From an uncultured Bacteroidales bacterium (GTDB taxonomy: Bacteria; Bacteroidota; Bacteroidia; Bacteroidales; UBA932), in assembly GCA_900321655.1 (NCBI GenBank), contig ONWU01000017.1:1-61555 (forward strand): DNA of 61,555 bases, in the 5' to 3' direction. The translations under genes and the position numbers were made by a program. Under the pieces are notes generated by a model, which did no database searches, had not been told where the DNA came from, and was given only the letters and a program-made list of their open reading frames with translations. Below are positions 50,848-58,192 of the stretch, in pieces (position 1 is the stretch's first letter; every line of letters begins with the position of its first letter).

Positions 50848-51888
50848 ATGAATACACACGTCGTCATTATGGCCGGTGGCATCGGCAGCAGGCTTTGGCC
50901 GCTTTCCACACCGGAAGTTCCCAAACAATTCATTGATGTGCTGGGGGTGGGCCGAAGCCTCATCCAGCTGACGGTAGACCGCTTTGCTCCGGTCTGTGCC
51001 CCGGACCATTTCTGGGTGGTGACGGGAGAGAAATACGTAAACCTGGTGAAAGAGCAGCTTCCCTCCATTCCGCAGGATCAGATCCTGGCCGAGCCGGAAG
51101 GCCGGAACACGGCCCCCTGCATCGCCTACGCATCCTGGAAAATCCGGAAGAAAGACCCTGAGGCCAACATCGTAGTCACCCCGGCCGATGCCCTGGTGCT
51201 GAAGACCGAAGAGTTTGCAGACACCATCGCCAAGGCCCTGGCCTTTACCGAGGAGCGGGACGCCATCGTCACCGTGGGCATCACGCCCTCCCGCCCGGAA
51301 ACCGGCTACGGCTACATCCATGCCACAGAGGCCCTGCAGGGCCAGCTGGTGAAGGTGAGCGAGTTCAAGGAGAAACCGGATCTGGACACCGCCATCAGTT
51401 ATCTGCAGGACGGACATTACTTCTGGAACGCCGGCATCTTCGTGTGGAACGTAAACACCATTACCCGGGAATTATCGGCCTATGTCCCCCAGATTGCCCA
51501 GGTGATGGACCAGTTGGAGCCGTCCTTCTTCACAGAGAAGGAAACGTCCGAACTCCGCCGCCTCTTCCCCACCTGCGAAAAGATTTCCATAGACTACGCC
51601 GTCATGGAGAAGTCTCCCTATATCTATGTCATCGCCGAAGACCTGGCCTGGAGTGACCTCGGAAGCTGGGGTTCCATCCAGACCCACCTGAAGGCCGACG
51701 AGGATGGCAACTCCGTGGTCGGCACAGATGTGCGCCTGTTCGACTGCCAGAACTGCTTCGTGCACACCGCCTCTGAAAAGACCGTAGTGGTAGAAGGCCT
51801 TGACGGATACATAGTTGCAGAATCCAAAGACCGTCTTCTGGTGTGCCGCCTCTCCCAGGAGCAGCACATTAAAGATTATTCGAAATAA
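50848..51888 (+). CDS. Mannose-1-phosphate guanylyltransferase
   Basis: A 346-residue nucleotidyltransferase making GDP-mannose from mannose-1-P and GTP. The start block VVIMAGGIGSRLWPLSTPEVPKQF is the GMP signature, with VVTPADALV, TGYGYIHAT and the sugar-binding EKSPYIYVIAEDLAWSDLG further on. The isomerase half of bifunctional ManC is absent. GDP-mannose feeds fucosylated or mannosylated capsule and glycoproteins. The short leader places the start at 50848; the longer ATG at 50770 precedes the promoter and is rejected. Confidence 0.93.
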   Translation: MNTHVVIMAGGIGSRLWPLSTPEVPKQFIDVLGVGRSLIQLTVDRFAPVCAPDHFWVVTGEKYVNLVKEQLPSIPQDQILAEPEGRNTAPCIAYASWKIRKKDPEANIVVTPADALVLKTEEFADTIAKALAFTEERDAIVTVGITPSRPETGYGYIHATEALQGQLVKVSEFKEKPDLDTAISYLQDGHYFWNAGIFVWNVNTITRELSAYVPQIAQVMDQLEPSFFTEKETSELRRLFPTCEKISIDYAVMEKSPYIYVIAEDLAWSDLGSWGSIQTHLKADEDGNSVVGTDVRLFDCQNCFVHTASEKTVVVEGLDGYIVAESKDRLLVCRLSQEQHIKDYSK

Positions 51889-51890
51889 AA

Positions 51891-53429
51891 ATGAAAAAGC
51901 TATTCCTCTTTCTTGTCAGCGCTTCCCTGTCCTGGGTTCTCGTTGCCCAGGAGTACGACGGCCAGAGCTGCACATCCATCATGGTGGGGCGAAGGGCCTC
52001 CGCAGACGGCTCCGTGATCACCTCCCACACCTGTGACGGCCGGTACCGTACCTGGGCGCAGTGGGAGCCTGCCGAGGACCACAAACCCGGTTCCGCGCAT
52101 CCGGTCCTGAGGGGCACCATGCAAACCCGCTTCCGCGGGGATACCACGGGAGTCAAGCGGATGGGAGAGATTCCTCAGGCAGCCCACACCTATGCCTACC
52201 TCAACACGGCATACCCCTGCCTCAACGAGAAGCAGCTGGCCATCGGCGAAACCACCTTCGTGGGTCCCGACACCCTGGTGAACGAGGCCGGATGGTTCAC
52301 CATCGAGGAGCTGGAAAGAGTGGCCCTGCAGCGCTGCACCGGCGCCCGGGAAGCCATCCGGCTGATGGGAGAGTTGGCCGAAAAGTATGGCTACGGAGAC
52401 ACCGGCGAGTGCCTCACGGTGGCCGACAAGAACGAGGTCTGGCAGTTTGAGATTGTGGGGGTCGGGAAGGACAAGATTGGTGCGGCCTGGGTGGCCCGGC
52501 GCGTTCCCGACGACCACATTGCCGTATCGGCCAATATCCCCCGCATCGGGAAAATTGACCGCAAGAGTCCGGATATGATGGCCTCTTCCAATGTGGAGAA
52601 AGTGGCCCGGGAAAACGGGCTCTGGGACGGCAAGGGAGAGTTTATCTTCTGGAAGGCCTTCAATACGGACTACGCCAAGGGGAAAAACTTCAACGACCGC
52701 GAGTATTTCATCCTGAACCACTTCGCCCCTTCCCTCGGCCTCACCTACGAGATGGAGGAACTCCCCTTCTCCGTCAAGCCCGAAAAGCCTGTCGATATCC
52801 GCGAAGTGATGGCCCTCTACCGGGAAACCTACGAGGGAACGGACTTCGATATGACCCGGAACGTCCGGATAGCCCGCCCGGCCAACAAGGAGCATCCGGC
52901 CGATACGGTGGTAAGCCCCGTGGCCAACCCCTGGCTCACTACCACGATGCGAAATACGCTTAACACCCTCGCTCCCGGCACCGTAGAGTTCAGAAGGACC
53001 GTCGCCGTGGCCTGGTGCGCATACTCGCACGTGACCCAGCTCCGCAGCTGGCTCCCGGACGAGGTGGGAGGCATTTGCTGGCTTTCGCTGGACAACCCCG
53101 GCCAGAGCCCCCGCATCCCCGTCTTTTGCGGAACTACGAAGCTTCCGGAAAACTATGAAATCTGCGGCCAGAAACAGTACGTAGAGGACTGTGCCCTCTG
53201 GCAGTTCCGCCGGGCCAACAAACTGGCCACCCTCTCCTGGCAGAGCACCAAGGAAGGGTTCAACCAGGAAATCCTGAGGCTGGAGGAGATGGCCCTTGCC
53301 GGAGTCCCCTCCACGGGCGCCTCTCCGGCCGTCCTCAATGCCTATACGGAATACATCTATCAGGAGGCGGTCCGCAGCTGGAAAACGATGGAACAGAAGT
53401 ACTGGCTTCAGTTTGGAATGGGATTTTGA
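51891..53429 (+). CDS. C69-family dipeptidase (Ntn hydrolase)
   Basis: A 512-residue secreted peptidase, with signal MKKLFLFLVSASLSWVLVAQ. The nucleophile Cys27 in YDGQSCTSIMVGRRASADGS becomes the N-terminus after self-processing, as in PepD of Lactobacillus. VADKNEVWQFEIVG and the C-terminal helix regions match family C69. It probably cleaves dipeptides in the periplasm. It starts 2 bp after the GMP gene, an odd partnership without functional logic I can see, and is followed by two tRNA-Lys genes. Confidence 0.9.
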   Translation: MKKLFLFLVSASLSWVLVAQEYDGQSCTSIMVGRRASADGSVITSHTCDGRYRTWAQWEPAEDHKPGSAHPVLRGTMQTRFRGDTTGVKRMGEIPQAAHTYAYLNTAYPCLNEKQLAIGETTFVGPDTLVNEAGWFTIEELERVALQRCTGAREAIRLMGELAEKYGYGDTGECLTVADKNEVWQFEIVGVGKDKIGAAWVARRVPDDHIAVSANIPRIGKIDRKSPDMMASSNVEKVARENGLWDGKGEFIFWKAFNTDYAKGKNFNDREYFILNHFAPSLGLTYEMEELPFSVKPEKPVDIREVMALYRETYEGTDFDMTRNVRIARPANKEHPADTVVSPVANPWLTTTMRNTLNTLAPGTVEFRRTVAVAWCAYSHVTQLRSWLPDEVGGICWLSLDNPGQSPRIPVFCGTTKLPENYEICGQKQYVEDCALWQFRRANKLATLSWQSTKEGFNQEILRLEEMALAGVPSTGASPAVLNAYTEYIYQEAVRSWKTMEQKYWLQFGMGF

Positions 53430-53469
53430 AAAAAACTCAAAAAAGTATTGTAGTTTCCAAAAAAGTTAG

Positions 53470-53477
53470 TACCTTTG
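53470..53477 (+). promoter_or_regulatory. Promoter of the tRNA-Lys pair
   Basis: TACCTTTG; predicted start near 53482, 17 nt before the first tRNA. Confidence 0.7.
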
Positions 53478-53498
53478 CAATCCCGATTTGGGACGGAG

Positions 53499-53571
53499 GA
53501 CTCGTTAGCTCAGTTGGTAGAGCACAACACTTTTAATGTTGGGGTCTCGGGTTCGAGCCCCGAACGGGTCA
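53499..53571 (+). tRNA. tRNA-Lys(TTT)
   Basis: A 73-nt cloverleaf: acceptor GACTCGT/ACGGGTC, anticodon stem CAACA/TGTTG with loop CTTTTAA (anticodon TTT), T-loop GGTTCGAGCC. CCA is not encoded. Confidence 0.95.
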
Positions 53572-53589
53572 CAAAAAACCAGACTGTTT

Positions 53590-53662
<73 letters not shown>

Positions 53663-53706
53663 CTTCAGGGTGTCTCTTTTTGATTTGCTTTGCCAATCTG
53701 GATCTA

Positions 53707-54522
53707 CTAGAAAACACAGTGCGTCGGGTCCACTCCAGGGGTGGGGGTGTAGACAACCTCTACCCCGTTCTCCCCTACCGTCACCACATTGTACCCGGGG
53801 GTACCGTGCCCAAGAGCGTTTCCGACCGGACCGGCAGCCACGAAGCGGATTCCATCGATGACCGTATCATAATCCTGATGTGTGTGCCCGGCAAAGACCA
53901 CGTCCACACCCTTTTCTTTGAATAGCGAAATATACTTTGTCCTCTGCTCTTTTGAGAAGTTGAAGTAGTCTTCCTTTTCGTCCAATGACTCCCGGACAAC
54001 AGGGCAATGGAGGAAGACGAAAGTGTATCTGCATCCCTTTGATTCATCCAGCTCCCTGACCAGCCAGTCCCACTGCTCGGCTTCGGCTTCCATCACGCCA
54101 TCCTTGATGCAGTTGGAGTCCATCCCGATGAATGCGCAGCCTCTGTCCCGGAATGAGAACCTGTCATATCCACGGAGCGCAATATATGCTTCCTGCTTCT
54201 CCTTTGTGAAACCCATGTAGTCATGGTTCCCGGGGACCGAGTAGACTGGAGCTTTGATCTCGGCCACCCGTGCCCTGTACACAGAATCCTGCACGGGGTC
54301 CGCGGGGTTATCCACCAGGTCTCCCGTTATGAAGACATAAGCCGGACAAAGGGCATTCGCTGCCTCCACGGCAGCTTTCATCAGGGAGTCCGAGTGTGTG
54401 TACTGCGGGGACTTGTCAATAAATCCTATCTGGGTATCACTCATCTGGACGAAGGTGAACGGTTTGAAAGAATTACAGGCTACGGTGAACATAAGGGCGA
54501 TGCTAACGATGTATGGTTTCAT
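53707..54522 (-). CDS. Metallophosphoesterase lipoprotein
   Basis: A 271-residue lipoprotein (lipobox FTVAC). Calcineurin-like motifs in order: QMSDTQIG, FITGDLVDN, SVPGNHDYMG, FLHCPVV and FAGHTHQDYD. Distinct from the one at 24225 in length and sequence. Probably acts in the periplasm on a phosphodiester or monoester of unknown identity. Promoter box TAAATTTG at 54539-54546 (minus) leaves a 12-nt leader and is divergent to another box at 54568. Confidence 0.88.
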   Translation of the reverse strand: MKPYIVSIALMFTVACNSFKPFTFVQMSDTQIGFIDKSPQYTHSDSLMKAAVEAANALCPAYVFITGDLVDNPADPVQDSVYRARVAEIKAPVYSVPGNHDYMGFTKEKQEAYIALRGYDRFSFRDRGCAFIGMDSNCIKDGVMEAEAEQWDWLVRELDESKGCRYTFVFLHCPVVRESLDEKEDYFNFSKEQRTKYISLFKEKGVDVVFAGHTHQDYDTVIDGIRFVAAGPVGNALGHGTPGYNVVTVGENGVEVVYTPTPGVDPTHCVF

Positions 54523-54538
54523 ATGCGGTGACTTTTTC

Positions 54539-54575
54539 CAAATTTACGAAAATTTAGCGATTTTACGTAACTTTG
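54539..54575. promoter_or_regulatory. Divergent promoter boxes at 54.5 kb
   Basis: TAAATTTG (minus, 54539-54546) for the phosphoesterase lipoprotein; TAACTTTG (plus, 54568-54575), start near 54580, for the small-ORF cluster. Confidence 0.6.
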
Positions 54576-54600
54576 GAGACATGATATTGAGCAGGAACTT

Positions 54601-54759
54601 ATGAAATACAGGAACCACTACTGTTCACCCAAATACTCCGACGGTGACAAGTGCTATTACGGAGATGTTGATGGTGTCCCCGAGATTGAGACCATCGCTG
54701 CCGCGGTAATCTTCCTTGCACTCGTCACATGTCCAGATAAGGGTAAGCACCCGCAGTGA
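54601..54759 (+). CDS. Small protein of 52 residues
   Basis: MKYRNHYCSPKYSDGDKCYY begins a short ORF with a hydrophobic stretch (TIAAAVIFLALVT) near its end and three Cys. A purine site GAGCAGGA precedes it by 5 nt. The ORF begins inside the stop of a seven-codon ORF (MILSRNL, 54581-54604), itself placed at the predicted transcription start, so the pair resembles a leader peptide plus small membrane protein. I do not recognise a family; it is supported only by its signals. Confidence 0.4.
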   Translation: MKYRNHYCSPKYSDGDKCYYGDVDGVPEIETIAAAVIFLALVTCPDKGKHPQ

Positions 54760-54959
54760 GATCGAGTATGCCAGAAACATCGGAAAAGGCATCACGTATC
54801 TTGAAGACAGCAAGTAAAACCCTCAATTATCCCAAAAGGAATAAGCGCATGCTAGAAAAGAAAAAAGCAAATGTCCAGGAAGGCATCGAGTGCAACGAAC
54901 TCCTTTCGAAAGCAAGGAAGCTCCTCTCCGAAGTGCGCTCCAAGTATTCAATCCAGTAA
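54756..54959 (+). CDS. Small basic helical protein
   Basis: 67 residues from a GTG start at 54756, or 63 from ATG at 54768 (MPETSEKASRILK). It overlaps the previous small ORF by 4 bp and ends 9 bp before nnrD. The sequence is Lys/Arg-rich and probably helical (KRMLEKKKANVQEGIECNEL), without a signal peptide. No family is recognised. Tight spacing suggests co-translation with its neighbours. Confidence 0.45.
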   Translation: MRSSMPETSEKASRILKTASKTLNYPKRNKRMLEKKKANVQEGIECNELLSKARKLLSEVRSKYSIQ

Positions 54960-54968
54960 TTCCAGGCT

Positions 54969-55835
54969 ATGATTTCCATTACCCCAGAATACCTCCGCCC
55001 CCGCCTTCTTCACCGGGACAACAATTCTCACAAGCACGACTATGGCCGTCTTCTGATCGTGGCCGGGTGCGAGAGTATGCCCGGGGCGGCCGTCCTCGCA
55101 ACGGGCGGAGCGCTCCGCTCCGGATGCGGCCTGGTAAGGCTCCATTCCACCGGAAGGGCCCTCCAGGCAGCCGCCAACGCCTATCCCTCCGCGATGCTGA
55201 GCGATGATTTCGGGGAGCACTTCAGCACGCTCCCGGAGCACATCGATCGCTACAGCGCCATCGCTGTCGGGCCGGGTCTCGGCTGGTCTCCGGGGACACT
55301 GAACGTTTTTATGGACCTTCTCTCGGAGGCCTCCCGCCTGCGCATCCCGACGGTCCTGGATGCCGATGCCCTCAATATCCTCTCCGTCCTCCCGGAATGG
55401 CACGAGCTCATCCCGAGGGGGTCGGTCCTGACTCCGCATAAGGGAGAGCTCCGACGTCTGTTTCCTAACATGAGTGACTCCGAGCGGGAAGCCCTCACCT
55501 GGGAGCTCTGCGCCGAAACGGACTGCTGCGTTGTGATGAAGGGCTACCACTCCAGGGTCTTCACCCCGGATGGGACCTGCCTTGTCAACACGACCGGGAA
55601 CCCCGGAATGGCCAAGGGAGGGAGCGGCGATGTGCTGACGGGCCTTGTCGGGGGACTTCTGGCAAGGGGCTATGCCGCTCCGGATGCGGCCGCCATCGGC
55701 GTGTGGGTCCACGGCTATGCCGGGGATATTCTAACGGAGAGATGCACTGCGGAGGCCTACGACAGTTCCGACCTTATCAGGGAGCTCCATGGCGGCTTCC
55801 AAAAGCTCTATCAAAACGAAAACAACGGACTATGA
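54969..55835 (+). CDS. nnrD: ADP-dependent NAD(P)H-hydrate dehydratase
   Basis: A 288-residue ribokinase-fold enzyme that repairs hydrated NAD(P)H. The YjeF_C blocks are visible: HDYGRLLIVAGCESMPGAAV, IAVGPGLGWS, DADALNIL, LTPHKGEL and the catalytic NPGMAKGGSGDVLTGLVGGL. The epimerase half (YjeF_N, NnrE) is missing, so only the dehydratase is present; a separate NnrE is presumably elsewhere. It follows the small helical ORF by 9 bp and overlaps the next (broken) gene by 4 bp. Confidence 0.93.
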   Translation: MISITPEYLRPRLLHRDNNSHKHDYGRLLIVAGCESMPGAAVLATGGALRSGCGLVRLHSTGRALQAAANAYPSAMLSDDFGEHFSTLPEHIDRYSAIAVGPGLGWSPGTLNVFMDLLSEASRLRIPTVLDADALNILSVLPEWHELIPRGSVLTPHKGELRRLFPNMSDSEREALTWELCAETDCCVVMKGYHSRVFTPDGTCLVNTTGNPGMAKGGSGDVLTGLVGGLLARGYAAPDAAAIGVWVHGYAGDILTERCTAEAYDSSDLIRELHGGFQKLYQNENNGL

Positions 55836-56235
55836 GACGGACACTTCTAATCATCTTAGCCTTGATCCTTGCCGTCCTCCTTCCGGAGGCTCTTCACGCA
55901 CAGAGGATCACGAACGGCAGTTACCGGACCGTTGCCCACATCAAGTCCGACGGGACCATCCAGGACAGCTCCTACCGATCAGGAGTGATGGGACGGTGCA
56001 GGACGCGTCTTACCGCACCATCGGCCACCTCAAGAGCGACGGCACGGTCCAGGACGAGAACTACCGGACGGTGGGTCACATCAAGGACGATGGAACGGTA
56101 CAGGATTCCTCATACAGGACCATCGGTCATGTCAAGAGCGACGGGACCGTTCAGGACTCCAGCTACCGGACCATCGGACACGCCGACGGGATCCCCATGA
56201 AGTGGGCCGCATTCTTTTTCTTTTTCAGCAAGTAA
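55832..56235 (+). pseudogene. 5-fold beta-flower protein gene broken by an internal deletion
   Basis: A signal peptide (MRRTLLIILALILAVLLPEA) is followed by repeats of the form SYRTIGHIKSDGTVQD, known from Bacteroides 5-fold beta-flower proteins. The first two units read in frame from 55832; from about 55977 the continuation (SDGTVQDASYRTIGHLKSDG and three more units, ending KWAAFFFFFSK at 56235) is in another frame. A missing 13 bp at the TACCG/ATC junction would restore it. It overlaps nnrD by 4 bp. Confidence 0.8.
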
Positions 56236-56240
56236 CGCCT

Positions 56241-56846
56241 ATGGATAACCGTCCTTTTGGAACCTGTTTCTTTGAGCAGTACGCCCAGATTACCCTCGCG
56301 ACCTTCCTCGGCGGTGAGATGACCACCCTCGTGAACAGGGACCGGCCGGACCTCCAGTCCCCGGACGGCGCGTCTGTCGGCATCGAGGTCACACGGGCCA
56401 TGGAGGAAAACAAGCTGGCGCAGGAAGCGCTCCTGAAGGATATCTCGGGTATTACCCCTGGGCCGAAGAATGATGACCTCGACATCATCCTCGAGAACGG
56501 ATATGCCTTCGGCATGAAGCGTATCCTGGAGAGCAAGGTCTCAAAGGTGGGGAACGGCTTCTACGGCCACTTCGGGAAGATGGGCCTTTTTGTTTTCAGC
56601 AGGGAGAACCTTGGCGAGACGGATGCCAGGAAAGCGATGGACTACACCCTCTTTCTCCAGAAATATCAGGACCTGCGGTACGACAGGCTTTATATCGCCG
56701 ACGTGAACGACCTTTTCGTCTGTAACCTCGATGAAGGGCTCAAAGAAGGATCCCGGATGATCCGCTACCGCATCTTCCAGGAGCAGCGGAAGGCCTTCTA
56801 CCTGGAGGCCATCCGCAGACAGAACGAATCAGTACAACAATTATGA
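56241..56846 (+). CDS. Uncharacterised protein of 201 residues, possible nuclease fold
   Basis: Starting at MDNRPFGTCFFEQYAQITLA it has no signal or membrane segment. SPDGASVGIEVTRAMEENK near residue 42 resembles the beta-strand plus acidic pattern of PD-(D/E)xK nucleases, and GNGFYGHFGKMGLFVFSREN and YDRLYIADVNDLFVC are further conserved-looking strands. No family is recognised with certainty. It lies 5 bp after the broken beta-flower gene. Confidence 0.6.
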   Translation: MDNRPFGTCFFEQYAQITLATFLGGEMTTLVNRDRPDLQSPDGASVGIEVTRAMEENKLAQEALLKDISGITPGPKNDDLDIILENGYAFGMKRILESKVSKVGNGFYGHFGKMGLFVFSRENLGETDARKAMDYTLFLQKYQDLRYDRLYIADVNDLFVCNLDEGLKEGSRMIRYRIFQEQRKAFYLEAIRRQNESVQQL

Positions 56847-57160
56847 GTCAGATTGGCATACAGTCAGTCTCGGACATTGTCCGGGCCGCATCCACCCATT
56901 TGGACTGCAGCGGCAAGTCTCATCCTCCGGGAAGCAGGTGGGAGAGTGTGTCAATATTTATTATATTTACGACCACTAAGGCCTCCCCTTTATCGGATAC
57001 TTATGGTTGTACTGAGAGTCTACTTCTACGAGAACGGCGGCCAGCGGGAGCTTGTCCTCACGATTGATGCGAAGGATATTAACCGGGCGAAAACATTTCT
57101 GTAGTTGATATTCTCGCAAGAAATGGGTATATTTGTTGAGATAACCAATGATTAAACCCC
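56847..57160. other. Region without a convincing gene
   Basis: A 74-codon ORF (56843-57067, overlapping the previous stop by 4 bp) is Pro/Ser-rich with a Phe/Ile segment and no family resemblance. A 33-codon ORF (57003-57104, MVVLRVYFYENGG) overlaps it in another frame. One could be the residue of a decayed gene; neither is supported further. Confidence 0.4.
57128..57135 (+). promoter_or_regulatory. -7 promoter box for the 57161 gene
   Basis: TATATTTG; predicted start near 57140, leader of 21 nt. Confidence 0.65.
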
Positions 57161-57478
57161 ATGAGCGAGCAGAATCAAGAATTCGACCCCAGAGACACCA
57201 ACAAGGACGGAAAGGTCTCTGCCAAGGAAAAACTTCTGGATGCGGCCGAAAAGGCCAACGAAGCCCTTTATGAAGTAGCCGACGTCATCAAGGACGAGGC
57301 CGTGGAGCTCTACGGCAAGGTGAAGGACTACCAGGCCCTTTCCCCGGAGGAGAAGAAAGCGCGGCAGGACCAGTGGAAGGACAAGGCGACCGATGCTGCC
57401 AACAAGGCCGCCGATGCCGCAAAGGATTTCGCCCAGGAGGTAAAGGAAGGAGCGGAAAAGCTCTTCGGGAACAAGTAA
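57161..57478 (+). CDS. Small EF-hand-like amphipathic protein
   Basis: A 105-residue acidic/lysine-rich protein. DPRDTNKDGKVSAKEKL at residues 9-25 matches a calcium-binding EF-hand/dockerin-like loop (D-x-N-x-D-G-x-V-S-x-x-E). The remainder is repetitive amphipathic helix (TDAANKAADAAKDFAQEVKE) reminiscent of stress-response LEA-type proteins. It lacks a signal peptide. Function unknown; another protein with a similar loop is encoded at 57656. Confidence 0.7.
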   Translation: MSEQNQEFDPRDTNKDGKVSAKEKLLDAAEKANEALYEVADVIKDEAVELYGKVKDYQALSPEEKKARQDQWKDKATDAANKAADAAKDFAQEVKEGAEKLFGNK

Positions 57479-57497
57479 ACCCTAAACACAAATAACT

Positions 57498-57629
57498 ACG
57501 ACTAAAGCAGATCTTGTCAGCTCCGTGGCAAAGTCCACCGGAATCGAAAAGACGACCATCATGATTCCCGAGTCGGACGTTCCTTATTTCAAGCCCGGGA
57601 AGGAGTTCAAGGCTGCCATGAAGAAATAA
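57498..57629 (+). pseudogene. Remnant of an HU-family DNA-binding protein gene
   Basis: Reading from 57498 gives TKADLVSSVAKSTGIEKTT, the N-terminus of HU, joined directly to IPESDVPYFKPGKEFKAAMK, its C-terminus; only 43 codons instead of about 90, so the DNA-binding beta arm is missing. The initiation codon is ACG where intact genes have ATG. Both changes make it non-functional. It sits between two promoted genes in a region with other decayed genes. Confidence 0.75.
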
Positions 57630-57655
57630 GCACTGACAATCCTAAATACAACACT

Positions 57656-58111
57656 ATGGCTAATATTCAAGATTTAATCCAGCAGATTGTGGGAGCATCC
57701 GCCGCCAAGGTGAATATCCCCGCAGACATCAAAGACCAGGTACTGGGAGGGCTCTCCAATTCCATCCTCGGCTCCCTCACCCAGACCGCGACCCAGGCCG
57801 GAGGTCTGGATATGATCAAGAACCTCCTCACCGGTAAGGCCGATGCGGCCTCCAGCCCCATCACCGCCCTCGCCGGGAACCTGTTCTCGGACAACGTCAT
57901 CAAAAAACTCAACCTCGGGAGCCTCGCACCCGCCCTTACGGCACTCATCCCGGGCATCATGAGTAAGCTCTCGAGCGTCATCAAGGACCAGGACGGTGAC
58001 GGCGATGTCGATCTCAACGATATCCTCCTCTCCCTGAAGGGCGGCGCCGGAGCCGGTCTACTGGGTGCAGCCACCAGCATCCTCGGAGGGCTGTTGGGGA
58101 AGAAGAAATAG
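57656..58111 (+). CDS. EF-hand-bearing Gly/Ala-rich protein
   Basis: A 151-residue protein. Residues 1-100 are amphipathic helices with Leu/Ile repeats and hydrophobic turns (NLGSLAPALTALIPGIMSKL), with some likeness to DUF937/YidB proteins. DQDGDGDVDLNDILLSL near residue 113 is a textbook EF-hand or dockerin loop, followed by a Gly-rich hydrophobic tail (AGAGLLGAATSILGGLLG). No signal peptide. Together with the 57161 gene it gives this region two putative calcium-binding small proteins. Confidence 0.65.
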   Translation: MANIQDLIQQIVGASAAKVNIPADIKDQVLGGLSNSILGSLTQTATQAGGLDMIKNLLTGKADAASSPITALAGNLFSDNVIKKLNLGSLAPALTALIPGIMSKLSSVIKDQDGDGDVDLNDILLSLKGGAGAGLLGAATSILGGLLGKKK

Positions 58112-58145
58112 TTATTTCCCTTTGTTTTGGTTAGTGAAAACGGCG

Positions 58146-58168
58146 GCGGCCCGGGACTTCCGGGCCGC
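58146..58168. terminator. Hairpin between convergent genes at 58.1 kb
   Basis: GCGGCCCGG pairs with CCGGGCCGC around GACTT, between the 58111 stop and the GH20-like stop at 58193. T-tracts are weak on both sides. Confidence 0.6.
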
Positions 58169-58192
58169 TTCCCATTTAAATCCTGACTGGAA

